64,000 nucleotides of DNA from Triglochin maritima (GCA_963682175.1 OY821784.1:21619621-21683620), one strand, 5' to 3'. Numbered from the stretch's first letter, positions 34,637 through 46,277 are shown. Numbers and translations are program-made. Notes: a model not told the origin generated them from the sequence alone.

Positions 34637-35925
34637 AATACCCCCACACCTAGAATTTGCTAGTCCCTAGCAAAACAAAATATAAGAGAAATAAAAACAG
34701 TGAAATCCTAACTCACTTTCGTAGGAATGACGGTTGCACTTAGCATGGGCAACAAGCCTTTAAACCACTAAGTTTCCTTAGAGGACGAGTTTTGTCTCGT
34801 GAGGGTTTTCAGTTGACACACCCACAAAGTCTTAATTCAACATTTCATTAGTCACTCTCAATATCTCCACCTCAACCTTATATATCTCACTTGGAATTAT
34901 TGCATGCTCATTATATAAATCTAACTCATAAAAAATCCGACTTGGTCTTCATTCCTCCAATATTCACACCACTAACCCTTCTACACATGTTATCACTTCA
35001 ATTATTTTGCACGCCTCCTCTGGTGGTGAAGTATCATTCGGATCAACCATGGCATGAATCATTCTTTTAACTTTGGGCCTTCAGTATCTTAAAGTATATT
35101 TTTTCCGTAATTCAACACATTTGCTTTTTTTGACACTTTTACCCTTTTTGCATTCGTGTAGCGAGTTTGGTCGATAATCCCGAGCAGGCAGACTCAAGTC
35201 ACCGGGTTTCAAGATACCCCTACGGACCAGTGACTCGAAGGCTTGGGTTTTGTAATCATTTTGCAAAATGTGCTTTCCTCACTTTATTCCTTTATTTTTT
35301 ACTTTTATTTTCCTCAAGGCTTAATTGCTATTAGAAGTCCACACTTCCCGGTATATTTTCCTCAACCTCTGCTTTTTATCAACCACTTCAAAGATTTGAT
35401 TCATCCAATTTAAGTGCATACATGTCTTAAAGGGTAATGGGTTATTTCTTTGGAACTTAGATTTACGTCATAATTTCTACAAGCAGAACTATATAATAAG
35501 GAACAAAAACTCAATGCATTTTGTACACGGGTTTTGGCAGTTCAATCTTAAGCTATGTCATGGAACATTGAATTTTTTTTAAACAAACAGAATATATAGA
35601 TAGATAAACACCCCCACACCTAAATCATGCATTGTCCTCAATGAATGTGAGCAAGATACTACATGGATTTATGCATGAAAAAGGAAAGATCTCACCAACG
35701 CGAAGTACAAAGGAAAGTTCATGGCTATGTTGATGGACAAAAAACGAATTCCCTCAAAACCTGTGAGATGCTAAAGAAGGGATTCAAATATGGGAAATAA
35801 ATGGGGCCCAAATACTCTTGGAGCCACACAAACGATGCTCACCAAAGGAGTCTTTTATTGTATTATTATTATTATTATTATTTTAAATATAATTATGTAC
35901 AAACATAAGTTCCCATCTTCATTTG

Positions 35926-37412
35926 TCAAAAGACATCAAATGGGAACCTCAAAAGTGGGTCAATGCACTTGGAAATGGAGCATAACACCACGCGGGGCCA
36001 AAATATGCATGTGTGGCCCCCGTCACAAAGAGCACTTGATGAAATGAGAGGTTCATGAATTGGACGCAAAGGCGTCTCATTCAAAGGATCAAACTGAAAG
36101 AGCTTGAACCTCTCGAGAGTTTGGGAAATAAGGGGCAACGGAAGAAGAGTTTCTCCCGTTGCGGTGTTGAAGTTATGATCGTTAATCCAAACTCTCCAAC
36201 CAACTGGCTGATGTGTCGGAACGAGGTCAAGAACCTCGTTGGGCAAGTCCGACTCACCAGGCGAACAAAAAGTGGGTCTCATACCCAAAGTATCCTCCAA
36301 GGAACTCCTAATACCCTCATGAGCAATGTTGTTGTTTGTGTTCCATCATTTCCAAGATGATCGGGAACAATAGTTAGAGGCAAACTCTCATCAAGTTGTT
36401 TGAAATTGAGGGTGCTAGGGAGCTCTTACTCCACCAGAGGTGAGTCCTTAAGAAGCACAACATGAAGATCATGTGGCTCAAGGGCCACGGGACAAAAGGA
36501 TAAGGCACAATTCTGTGCCGACTCATGATGAAATTGGTCCATGTTATTCTCAACTTGAATCGAATCCTCCACCAAGTGATCGTGAATTGAAACCTCAAGT
36601 CCCTCAGACTGACTAGGAGTTTGACTTTGAAAGATTGTGCTTTGAATTTGTGGATGTTGTGGTGATTCGATATCAAAAGATGCATCCTCATGTTGACAAG
36701 AAAAGTTACTCTCCTCACGTTTACGTAATTGCTGCGACATTTGACTCACATGCAGTGTTATATTTTGTACGGACTGTTGAGTGGTTTCCATGAACATAAG
36801 GAAAGTTTGTTTCAAGGAATCAGGTATGCGGTCAACTATGAGGTCCAAGTCAGAGCTTGAGAAATTTTGAGGTTGGGTGTTGATGGGCTGAGAATGGGTC
36901 CAATGATTTGAAGTGGGGTGTTGGTAGAATTCTGGGTATTCGGGAGGAGGATACTGGAGTGAAAATGAGGTATAAGAATTTGGATATGAATTGTCTCGCC
37001 ACGAATCCATCACTCTCGGGTTGTACGCGGATGCGTAATGGTCATATTGAGCATTTTGGGAAAAAGGTATGCTCATACTCAGGCTCTGGGGGAACATAAG
37101 GACATTCCCTGATAACATGACCACTCAACCCACAACAGTCGCACGGTACGGCTACTGGAGCCACCGGTGCACTTATGTTGTCTGCCATACGCATGAAGGA
37201 TGCCAAAGTTTGTTGTAATGTCTCAGTTTGTTGAACAGTATATGATCCAACATAACTAGATTGTGGTCTAGCAGTCGGTGCACACAATTAGGATTGTCCC
37301 AACCATATGGGGTGTTAGTCTGAGCCACCCCAGGTTGCATGGGTCCAGAATACCAGGAAAAATTGTCCTGGTCCCAACAATGATATGGATGGTCGCCCAT
37401 GTAACCATCCAT
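35926..37412 (-). pseudogene. Decayed copy of the chimeric gag-linker-RT frame
   Basis: Four overlapping frame pieces (37412-37173, 37287-37042, 37124-36426, 36300-35926) follow the 26298-27809 protein from MDGYMGDHPYHCWDQDN through CDCCGLSGHVIREC (CCHC spacing kept), PVALEPHDL and VGWRVWINDHNF to the same C-terminus. Frameshifts near 37090-37300 and a stop near 36426 break it; a short segment around the VSQM motif is missing. No capsid or catalytic RT is present here either, so the deletions predate both insertions. Confidence 0.82.
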
Positions 37413-37905
37413 CTCAACAAAAAACTCTTGAGTCGACCACTCTCACCACCACGAGGCTAAGCTCGCAAAAAGTGCTCGACTCGACCCTAAAACGCTAACA
37501 GAGAGTGTAAAGGGGAGGAGACCAGAACGTAGAAGTAGGTGAGAAGAAGATGACTCAGAGGAGAAGGGAAACTTAACTCTGAAAGATAGATGAGATGGTT
37601 GGTCAGAAGTTTCCTAAACAATGACGGTTCAAACAATCCTAGACCTAATGTAGCTTAAATCTAGACGACTCCTAACTGGTTGAGTCGAATTGGTTCGCTT
37701 GATTCACCTCCCTCACTAATCAAACCAAATTGGCCAGGCAGTGTATAGCTAGTGGGGGCGCTTCCGACAGAGTCGGTGCCAATTAGACAACCACTTCGCT
37801 TGGAAGACTTACGTCAACACAAAAACACTTTCTAGACACCAAATTAAATTCGATCAGCTTCAAGTCATAGCAAGTCAAACCAATCTTCTCCATAATTGAG
37901 TCTGT

Positions 37906-38016
37906 ATTCAGGTCCCTGTATTCTGTAAATAAGACTAAACACATACCTTAGTAGCATTTATTGATATAAAATTAATATAAATGAAAGACATATGATGCAA
38001 TGTATGCAATGCATCA
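37906..38016 (-). repeat. Remnant of the 5' LTR of the older derivative
   Basis: Matches 34526-34636 with three mismatches, then ends in the target duplication. The deletion breakpoint lies near 37905. Confidence 0.8.
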
Positions 38017-39012
38017 GTGACAAATTGATTTTATTGATTCACCACATGTGTCCCTTTTCACATGAAACCTGACACATCATATGAACTCAAAATCATACTT
38101 CTTGTGTTCCCAGTTTTGTGGTTTGACCTATAGGAGGATCTAAGTTAAATTGACATCGATACTAAACACTCAATATCTAAAATTATAAGCGGTATCTAGC
38201 TACACATTATAGTTACCCAATTAGCATAGATGTCTTGTTCCACTCGAACCAAACACGATCCATTTAGTGGTGTAAGTGCATCATATGTGTCTATCCCTTG
38301 CATCATGATATTAAGAGTATATACAAAGTAGAATTGTGTCACATTTGTATTATACACTCATTGGTCATGATCTTTTAAGTTAATTTTAAATATGTAACTT
38401 AACTCAAGTCACATTGTGCACACTATAATTTTGCTTTATTAATGGGCCCACTAATATCATCACTCAAATTAAGAGAGCCAATGATAATCTTTTGACTAAT
38501 TATCTCTTCCAGCATAAGTCATGTTCAACCAACTTTTACCTTTATCACTATACTCATTGATAACTTTTGACAATAATCAAATTAAGCACTTCTTATGTGA
38601 AAAGATATAAGTCTCATATCTTAGGACATTCAAGACACACTGAAAATATTAATGACACATAACACAAATCTATAATGTTTCACTTGCTAGGTCTATTCAA
38701 TATATACAAGTAACCATTTTCCTCTTTTATATACTCGTGTCGTCAAATATTTGTAGAGCTACAATAATCGATGACCAACACGAGAATTTTATCTCGGTAA
38801 TTAATGTTCCATGTTAATTACCATGATTGTGAATAACTTTTGATTTATGTAAACCATTATCTTTTAGAGCTCTACGGCTAAGGACCAAGAGCATCTTCCT
38901 TAACACTTCCAAAAGACGAATACATTAATTAAGAAACAAAATGTTTGCATATCCAATTCATAATAATTGACATATAAAAGTAAAACTTTTAGAACACATT
39001 CCTTTCAGATGG

Positions 39013-39260
39013 TACTCGATGGTACGTGATAGGCTCGCCAATTTTATTTGTCTTATAGTTCGATAGTGTCTGATGTTGCTCGACGATACCCAATAGACAG
39101 TGTGGGTCGATAGTTTTAGAGTTCGATGGAGTTCATTGGTGCTTGACGTTACACTGTAGGTATTGTGGGTCGAATCGTTTGCTCGTTATTTTTACTTCGA
39201 TTGGACTCCAATTGTGTTCGATTGACACTCGATAGAGCTCGATAGGTTAGGATTATTATT
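39013..39260. repeat. TCGAT-rich repeat DNA
   Basis: Dense in degenerate 'ctcgatag', 'gttcgatgg', 'gctcgacg' phrases in no fixed period. It continues the target DNA at about 32325-32387, before the solo LTR insertion. A loosely similar phrase set reappears at 39850-40310. Confidence 0.45.
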
Positions 39261-39275
39261 CATGTTCCCACTATT

Positions 39276-39623
39276 TTGACCCTTTTCTCCTTCTATAACC
39301 AGCTTATCCTGAGGGCATGGGAGAAACGAGGCATCACCCTATCCAAAATGTACGACAGAAAGTTCCATCTTAGGCACCCTCCCATCTTTACACCAAAGGA
39401 GAAGGACCTGATTTGTTTTGAGGGTTCAAGAAGCACCAAACCTAGACTACAATTGAGACCCATCAATGAGGATTATGAAGAGGTTTGGAGGTTTCGGGAG
39501 GAGCTTCACAATGTTAAAGCATTGAGGCAGGAGGCTAAGCTTAAGTTGCTGGTCTCCGAAGATGAACTAAGGAAGTCTTGGGAGGAGACTGTGACACTGA
39601 GGGAAGATCTTGCATCTCTTTGA
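39276..39623 (+). pseudogene. Fragment related to exon 3 of the DUF1985-like gene
   Basis: The frame encodes ILRAWEKRGITLSKMYDRKF, then PPIFTPKEKDLI, PRLQLR and a coiled-coil tail ending ELRKSWEETVTLREDLASL. It aligns with ILKKWEECGIRRSKIYEDEF, LTSKEREII, PRVQLR and the coiled coil of 44102-44480, in the same order. The upstream sequence 'ccttctataaccag' just before the match looks like a splice acceptor (AG at 39300-39301). No DUF1985-like exon precedes it here. It is a partial paralogue, probably from a second copy of the same element. It is short, with charged helical character and no catalytic motif. Confidence 0.5.
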
Positions 39624-39875
39624 AGAGGGACACCTTCCTCCTCCAGTGGACTTGGAAGAAATTGATTATATTTTTATGTTCGTAATATGTTTTGGTTTCT
39701 GTGTATTATCTGTGTGTGTAGTGGTCTTCTTCGTGTTTGTGTTTTGTGTTGGAGTTAGTGTTTGTGTCTATGTATGTGTGTGCGTCTGTAATGTTGCAAC
39801 TTCAATTGGAATGTAACTCCGTGTTTGTATTCCTTTTTAACGGTAACGCTTGACAGTCTCGATAAGAGTTCGATC

Positions 39876-40268
39876 AATGCTCAACTTAAAATCACAAAAA
39901 ATAGAGAACAACTGCAAATCTTTTCTTATTTGGTTTGGCCCAACAGACTCGATACACCCTCGATATGAGTTCGAGTTCAACCCTTAACCTAAGATTTTAA
40001 AGAACAGCTGCATATCTTTTCTTATTTAGTTTGGCCCGACGGACTCGATACACCCTCGATATGAGCTCGAGTTCAACCCTTAACCTAAGATTTTAAAGAA
40101 CAGATGCATATCTTTTCTTATTTAATTTGGCCCGACGGACTCGATACACCCTTGATATGAGCTCGAGTTCAACCCTTAACATAACATTTTAAAGAACATA
40201 TGCATATCTTTTCTTATTTTGTTTGGCTCAACGGACTCGATACACCCTCGATATGAGCTAGACTTCGA
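39876..40268. repeat. Four copies of a 96-bp tandem repeat
   Basis: The phrase 'ttttcttatt' recurs at 39921, 40017, 40113 and 40209, exactly 96 bases apart. Each unit also has 'gactcgatacaccctcgatatgag' (split here as gactcgatacacc and ctcgatatgag), 'ttcaacccttaac' and 'attttaaagaac'. Copies 2 and 3 are almost the same; copies 1 and 4 are more diverged. Confidence 0.85.
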
Positions 40269-40595
40269 TAAAAGCTTCATCAAATCTCGATAGTGTTCAA
40301 TTTAACACATAAAAGATTGTAGATGCATTTAACTTCATCATTCCAAAAAACTTACTAAATATTAAGCACAAAAACCTTGTACACGTCTACAACACATCCA
40401 ATCACAAACACCACAATCCACATACAACTAAAATTAAACTAAAATAATTTCGCCCTTTTCCCTTTCCTCGTACGTCCACTTTCATCTTCAAGGCTGGGGC
40501 AGGGCGTTGGGTCAGATATGGGAGACTCAGCCAGGCAGGTCGCCCCGCAATTGGGTTATGTGTTCTCTTGGAGGGGGGTGGGTGTTGGTGCCTTC
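40269..40595. other. No recognisable gene
   Basis: AC-rich then GC-rich DNA with no convincing frame. An open - strand stretch at 40402-40671 has no recognisable features. Confidence 0.35.
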
Positions 40596-40868
40596 GGGGT
40601 GGAAACCTAGTGTGTACATGAGTAAGTTTAAATCTTGTTTGCTCAAGATTACATAAGTTCTTAAGACTCAAAATAAAGGTAAATTACATGTCTTCAAAAG
40701 CTTAATTACATGTCTTCACTTCAATTCCATTTTTCTTGAGTCTTGATCACCTTTAGATGTTAGCACAATACAATATATATCCTCTATGCATTATGTGTGC
40801 TACACTACATTTGATTGTGATTAAGATTAGGTTGATTAAATCATCAAAACACGAATTAAGGTCAAAAA
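40596..40868 (-). repeat. Truncated LTR of family 2
   Basis: Matches 18175-18450 of the solo LTR at 16919-18459 ('agtcttgatcacct', 'atgttagcaca', 'gattaagattaggttgattaaatcatcaaaaca'-like blocks). Both ends are lost; on the right it is joined to hAT transposase DNA. Confidence 0.7.
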
Positions 40869-41713
40869 GCAAACTGGATGTTCTAGATAAGATGGTCCTG
40901 AACCGTGAAGACCAAGATCACATATCTAGGCAATTGGACTGTTACAAGAATAGTGAAGGATTGTTCGGTTGAAATATTGTTATCCAACAAAGAACCACAA
41001 TGATCCCCATTGATTGGTGGTCTGATTACGGAGTTGAAGTCAGTATCAGGAACTGATCTTTGAAGGAGTTGCCTCTTAAACTCTTGGATCTCACTTGTTC
41101 AGTATCCAAATGTGAAAGAAACTTGAGTTTGTTTGAGTAGATACACACAAAAAGGAGGAATCGGTTAAATCCGAAGAAGTTGAATGACCTCGTGTATGTG
41201 AATTGCAACCAGAGGTTTAGGCAATGATTCTTGGAAAGGAGGGGAAAATCATGCTTCTACGACCCTATCAACGTAGATTACGACTTGATGGAAGATCATC
41301 AGTGGTTGGTGGAAATAGAGGAACTAGTCTTTGCAGGAGATTATCTGACATGGGCGGATGTAGAGGAGGCTACATTCGGTCCAACACGAGGAAGACCATG
41401 TCGTACAATAGCAACGACCTCCAGAATATTACAAATTGCTGTGGAGGAAGACTTCAACTTCAGACATCACCACAAAGCATCAACTTCGTCACTGGTGCCA
41501 CCTCAAGACATAGATGGACAATTCGTAGGTACAGGCGATGAGGTAACCGAGGAAGAAGAGACCTATCATGATGACCCCAACGACTCAGAAGACTCGGACG
41601 ACGTAGAGGAAGACATTCCTCAGTGGGTTCATGACCAAACATATCCATTGTACAAAACTAGAAATGTAGGTTTTAATCTTGTTGTAGTTGTATTATGGTA
41701 CTTGTACTTGTAA
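40869..41713 (+). pseudogene. hAT transposase C-terminus, broken
   Basis: Translation in one frame gives IPIDWWSDYGVEV, LKELPLKLLDLTCSVSKCERNLSLFE, a stop, then IHTKRRNRLNPKKLNDLVYVN. This is the hAT C-terminal dimerisation region of plant transposases (family pattern: P..WW..YG, S..CERNWS.FE, IHTKKRNRL, LNDLV). Frame 41231-41713 continues YDPINVDYDLMEDHQWLVE with an acidic tail (DDPNDSEDSDDVEEDIPQW). Several stops (for example near 41054 and 41137) break it, and the DDE-like core and BED finger are missing. It is a dead C-terminal piece of an autonomous hAT element and is not obviously part of either small hAT element in the window. Confidence 0.75.
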
Positions 41714-42471
41714 TACCTAAACATTAATTAATGTAAATAAACCTAGTAGTTTGGCGTGATTTCTAGTGAGGCAATGGCGCTGATGAACTAGTTGTTTAGT
41801 CGAAGCCAAACCAACTAGCTATTTTATACACATTGTTTCTAATTTTCCTGGTTTTTTCCTTAATTTTCCCGATTTTTCCTGGTTTTCCCCATTTTTATGA
41901 ATTACTTGCATTTAAAAATAAAAAAAATTAATTTTACAGTTGTGCGATCGCTTATGCGACCGCAGAACCGCATATGCTTTATTGAAAGAATTCCCCAAAA
42001 CAAGGGATAGTGAAGGCCAACTTAGGGAAAGTTGTCACGACTGGCTTAGTCGACCTACAAAACCCTACAAGAAGCACAATACAAGACACACCGCCATGTG
42101 TTGTTAAAGACGTTGAGAAAAGCTTGTAATTAAAATGAGTGAGTGAAGGAAATAAGGGGTTATCCTTCCCTATCGTGGCAAAGGAGTTGAGATTGCTTAC
42201 AACGAGGCGTTGAATTTATAAACTACGAAAACCTTTTTTTTTGTTTGCAGCAGTTGAATTTTTTATATTATCTTTTAAAAATAACACGACTTTTCAACAT
42301 ATCTTTCTAGGGTTGTTATACACGGACGCGTTATAAAAAAGAAAGCGTGCGTTTTTCGAAAAATGGAAAAAACTTTGTGCTTTTGTGCGATTGTTCCTTT
42401 TCTGACGCATCGATAAGACCGGGAAAGGACACCATATCAGCCCTTGTTGACATCCCGAGTTGCGAAAGAAA
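41714..42471. other. Upstream region of the DUF1985-like gene
   Basis: No coding support. It contains T-rich DNA with repeated 'ttttcctggtttt' (41845-41900), the small dyad 'tgcgatcgcttatgcgaccgca' (about 41942-41963), and a TATA-like 'gttataaaaaag' near 42330. The promoter of the gene starting at 42472 should lie here, and so should the left terminus if it is part of a Mutator-like element; I found no terminus. Confidence 0.35.
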
Positions 42472-43330
42472 ATGAAAACCATTTATGATCTTTGTCACCC
42501 TCCCTTTCTCAACTATTCTCCATTTGATAGCTCCAGTTTTTTTCTCATAACCCTAAATATCCATCGACGACGTGGATTCTCCCCGCCAACTTCTACTTCA
42601 AGTGCGGTGGTGCACCAGGTTTGTAGTTTTAACCCATGCATTATGTTTCCGGTCTTTAAAATTGAAGGTTCTAATATGGTTGGTGTTTTCTTAGGCTTCG
42701 ACGAATTACTTCCAGGCGTCCAAATGCTCGTGGACCCCAATAGAGAAGGTTTTGGAGAAGATGAAGGACGCAGAGAAAGACGTATTCTGGGCTACCCCGT
42801 TCGGTCATTTTGTAGACCTCTCCAACGTTCCCCTCGATAATGACATCGTCGACTGGTTCGTGAAACACTATGAACCCGATGAGGTGGGGTTGAGGATCGG
42901 CTCTGGGGTAGTACACTTCACAGCCGAAGACTTCGCCCTAATTTTGGGGCTAAGATTGTGTGGGATGGCTGTAAGGATGCATTCGAAGGAAGTTGCAACC
43001 CGGACAGGGGAGATTCTGACCAACACCCAACTTTTGGCCCAGATGATAGCTAGCAGTTATGTGGGCGACGAGGAGGAGTACGTCCGGATACTCATTTGTT
43101 ACATCTTCAGCCATTTTTTGTTCTGTGATGGCACACATCGGACAAAAAATTGGTTCCTCAACCACCTGGCTGACTTCAAATGGCTACACAAGTACGCGTG
43201 GGCCGAGGCTGTTCACGAGGCACTTGTGACGGGCCTGGAGAAGGCCAACCGGGATCTACGCGCTAGGAGATCTATCAGTTCTTCTGTTTTAAGAAGGGGA
43301 TATGTCGATGAGTGTGTTGTTGTACTACAA

Positions 43331-44026
43331 GTAATGGTTCTTCCCTTTTAAAAATGAGTTTTCTTTTTAGGTTAGAGTTTGTCCTTTTTAAGTTATGTTT
43401 CTTCCTTTTTAAGTATTGCTTCATCATGTTTAAGTTATTTTTGTTCCTTTTTAAGTATTGTTTCTTCCTTTTTAAGTTCCTGTTTTTCCTTTTAAATTTT
43501 GCTTCGTCCTTTTTAAGTTATGTTTCTTCCTTTTTAAGTATTGTTTCATCTTTTTTAAGTTGCTATTTTTTCCTTTTTAATTATTGTTTCATCCTCTTTA
43601 AGGTATGTTTGTTCCTTTTTAAGTACTTGTTTCATCCTTTTTAAGTTGTTGTTTTTCCTTTTTAATTATTGCTTCATCCTCTTTAAGTTATGTTTGTTCC
43701 TTTTTAAGTACTGTTTCATCCTTAAGTTGTTTTTTTCCTTTTTAAGTTGTTTTTCCCCATTTAAGTGTAGTTTGTTCTTTTTAGGTATTGTTTCATCCTT
43801 TTTAAGTTGTTGTTTTTCCTTTTTAAGTTTTATCTCCTCTCTTTAAGTTAGTGCTTATCCCTTTTAAGTTTTGCTTCATCCTTTTTAAGTTATGTTCCTT
43901 CCTTTTTAAGTATTGTTTCTTCCTTTTTAAGTTACTATTTTTTACTTTTTAAGATTTGCTTCATCCCTTTTAATTTATATTTTTTCCTTTGGAGTTATAG
44001 TTTTTGATTCAATTTCTCGTTCTTAG
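43331..44026 (+). other. Intron 2 of the DUF1985-like gene, filled by minisatellite
   Basis: Donor CAA|GTAATG at 43330/43331 and acceptor TTCTTAG|GTATGG at 44026/44027. Splicing joins GYVDECVVVLQ to VWLCEKF in phase 0. Inside, units such as CCTTTTTAAGTTATGTTTCTT run from about 43350 to 43990. Confidence 0.65.
43350..43990 (+). repeat. 21-bp minisatellite (CTTTTTAAGTT type), copy A
   Basis: About thirty degenerate units of about 21 bp, consensus CCTTTTTAAGTTATGTTTCTT, with alternating 'AAGTTATGTTT' and 'AAGTATTGTTTC' forms that hint at a 42-bp higher-order unit. Because the unit is seven codons long the array stays open in a frame (FLFKYCF-like heptads), but this is a consequence of the period and not evidence of translation. 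Confidence 0.85.
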
Positions 44027-44509
44027 GTATGGTTGTGCGAGAAGTTCATCCTGGGGGAGCCTAAAATGGGTGCCCACCCAAGGTGAAATCGTTGGTCGAA
44101 CATGTTTGGAAAACGGCTCATCCTGAAGAAATGGGAGGAATGCGGCATCCGCCGTTCAAAAATTTACGAGGACGAATTCAATCAGACGCAGCCGACGACC
44201 CTTACATCGAAGGAGAGGGAAATCATTGGGCTGGGTGAAAAAACTGAGCCAAGCCTATGCACAGATACTAATTGTCCGTCAACAAGCACCGAACCAAGGG
44301 TGCAATTGAGAGACTGCAACATCCCTAGGGACCCACTGCTTCAAGAAAATGAGTTGGCGAGGTTGAAGATGAAATGGCTGCAAACGGAAGTTGCCCTGAA
44401 TGAGGCAAATGAAGAGGTTAAGAGGCTGAATGAGGAACTGAGGAAGTACCGGGAGGAAAATGAGACCCTGAAGGAAGAGATTGCATATCTTCGAGGATAT
44501 GGTATACAA

Positions 44510-45005
44510 GGTGGAGATAGTGGAGAAGAGGGGAGAGAGGAGGATTATAGGGAAGGGGATGGAGAGCAGGAAATAGAGGAGGAGAATAGGAGGGAAAGAG
44601 AGGAGGAGAATGAGAGGGAAAGAGAGAGGGAAAAAGAAGAGGGCAGGAGAGAGGAGGAGAAAAAGAGATAGGAGAGGGAATAAGAAGAGAATAGGACAAA
44701 GGAGGAAAATGAGAAAGAGAGGGAGAGAGAACAGAAGAGGATAAAGGAGGAAAAGATTAGGAAGGAGGAAGAGGAAAGAGAGAGGAAAGAAGACGAGAAG
44801 AAGAGGAGGGAAGCAGAGAAGGAAAGAGACAGGGAGAGAAGAGAGAAGAGGAAAGTAGAGGATAAAAGGAGGAGGGAGGCCGAAACTTCAAGAAAGAGGG
44901 TGAGAGAAGAGATAGAAAGAAAGAGGGTAGAGGAGGAAAATGAGAAAGAGAAAGAAAATGAGAGGGACAAAGAAGAGACACGGATAGAGGAGGAGAGGAG
45001 AGAGG
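44510..45005 (+). repeat. Purine-rich (GAGRGA)n tract coding a Glu/Arg tail
   Basis: Almost purely G and A on the + strand for about 500 bases. In the exon-3 frame it codes a charged E/R/K tail; after two stops near 44669 and 44681 the same frame stays open for more than 100 codons to the Athila junction. The - strand frames over it are Ser/Leu/Phe-rich shadows. Confidence 0.75.
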
Positions 45006-46277
45006 GAATTCGGGTTTTTGTCCATCAACATAACCTTGAACTTCCTTTTGCGCTTCAAGTTGGAGAGATCTTTCCTTTTTCATGCATAAATCCATGTAGT
45101 ATCATGCTCACATTCATTGAGGACAATGCATGAAGTAGGTGCGGGGGGTGTTTTTACGTGTGTACATAGTCGAGTCTTTTCCTTTGATTTTTGTTCTTTT
45201 GTGTGCATTGTTAGGGTCATGTTAGTGTGCTGCATTTAATATCGATATATCTGCTTGCCATGATCCTTGGATGACATGTCTTCTTTTGCTTGCCTAGTGC
45301 TTAAAAAATTCACATTTCTTTCAAAATCTTCATGTGTTTGCGAAAGAAAATGTTTTGTGGGTTTTGTGTGTGTTTAGCATGTGCAAACCCGTTGAGAGGC
45401 AAAGTAAAAAGAAAGATCCCAAAATTGTCGTGAACTTGATGCATTAGGATATCTAGTACAGTGGCTTTAGGACTTATCTAATCGTTGGGATGCACCCCAG
45501 TTTTCCCTCGGGGGCGAGTAATCATAGGGTTTCAGTGCTCAAACATTTAAAGAAGTCCACCCTGAACCTAGTGAGTCAATAATTCGTGTCTGTTAATTTA
45601 AGGAAGTTTGTTGTAGTCAAGGACCCCTTTAAATCTTGTTGTGAGACATTAAGTGTAGGGGTTTTGGTTCATGTGTAGATAAGAAATAAGTGAGTAGGTG
45701 TTCTCTCTTCTCGCACGACTCCTATCACTCGATAAAGTAGGTCTGAGGGGACTTTGTGCCAGGTGCTTTCGAGTCATCTGACTTGGGATGCACCGACCGA
45801 ACTCCCGTTACACGGGTGGTAGGGATTGCCCTTTGTGGAGATTTGGGGAAAGGTGTACATGATAGTGTAAGTCATCATGGGCAATGATGCACGAAACCTG
45901 ACCCTGGGAGAATGAAGCTCCCACTAATATAAAAAAAGAAGCAAACAAAAAAATGAGAAAAGAAACAAAAAGAAAAAAAAGGTAATGCAAATAAGAACCT
46001 TAATGGACTTTACACTTTGTATCACTTGCGGATGTTGAGGTTGTCCATGTCTTTCACTTAATTCCTTATTTAACTTGCACGAATGGTTCATTAGGCTAGG
46101 TGTGTGGACTGATTACCTTTATAGAGTCGGCCCGTAGGATTGGTGCTAGGAGTTTGTTGCACGTGCTAAGTGCAACCGTGATTCCTACGAAAGTGAGTTA
46201 GGATTTCTTGTTTCTCGTTTGTTTTTATCTTTCTTTGTTTTGCTCGGGACTAGCAAAAACTTAGGTGTGGGGGTATT
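45006..46277 (+). mobile_element. Athila 3' internal non-coding region
   Basis: Homologous in order to the complement of 24656-26035. It begins at 'gaattcgggtttttgtcc' with the DUF1985-like gene on its left and ends in 'ggtgtgggggtatt' before an LTR at 46278. The left end is abrupt, with only short sequence overlap at the join. No gene supported. Confidence 0.8.

Larger units (their letters stand above)
33447..38016 (-). mobile_element. Older non-autonomous Athila derivative with different LTR, 5' deleted
   Basis: Flanked by the perfect duplication GTGAC (33442-33446; 38017-38021). The left (3') LTR is 33447-34636 (1190 bp, TGATGAG...TGCATCA); the right (5') LTR is only the last 111 bp (37906-38016), with three differences from the left copy. 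The primer site and most of the 5' LTR are deleted. The coding remnant is the same chimeric gag-linker-RT frame as in the young element, but the LTR is a clearly different type, so one coding body occurs with two LTR types. Confidence 0.85.
32388..39007 (-). mobile_element. Solo copia LTR (family 1), TSD GATGG, with nested element
   Basis: On + it starts TGTAGGATTTTGTG and ends CATTCCTTTCA, the complement of the LTR at 22577. A perfect GATGG duplication flanks it (32383-32387; 39008-39012) and there is no primer site or polypurine tract at either end, so it is a solo LTR. Without the nested element (33447-38016 plus 5 bp) it is 2045 bp. TATA on - at 32841-32850; GGTCGACCG cluster 33030-33250. 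Confidence 0.87.
42472..45005 (+). pseudogene. DUF1985-like / coiled-coil transposon accessory gene, three exons
   Basis: Model: exon 1 42472-42618 (ATG at 42472), intron 42619-42694 (GTTTGT...TTCTTAG), exon 2 42695-43330, intron 43331-44026 (GTAATG...TTCTTAG), exon 3 from 44027. All joins are in phase 0. Exon 2 gives WATPFGHFVDL, VHFTAEDFALILGLRLCG and a hydrophobic helix (ICYIFSHFLFCDG), resembling the plant DUF1985 domain found in Mutator-like elements that carry Ulp1 genes; assignment is by motif, moderately sure. Exon 3 gives VWLCEKFILGEPKMGAHPR, a coiled coil (residues ELARLKMKWLQTEV onward) and a long Glu/Arg-rich tail. It has in-frame stops at 44084-44086, 44669-44671 and 44681-44683. 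Athila DNA cuts it at about 45005, so any C-terminal peptidase is lost. Confidence 0.62.

Noticed and set aside
43350..43990. CRISPR-like array because of regular short repeats
   Set aside because: The units follow each other directly without unique spacers, degenerate freely, and lie in a plant transposon intron; it is a minisatellite.
44279..45095. Ser/Leu/Phe-rich frames on the - strand
   Set aside because: Shadows of the purine-rich tail and coiled coil coded on the + strand.
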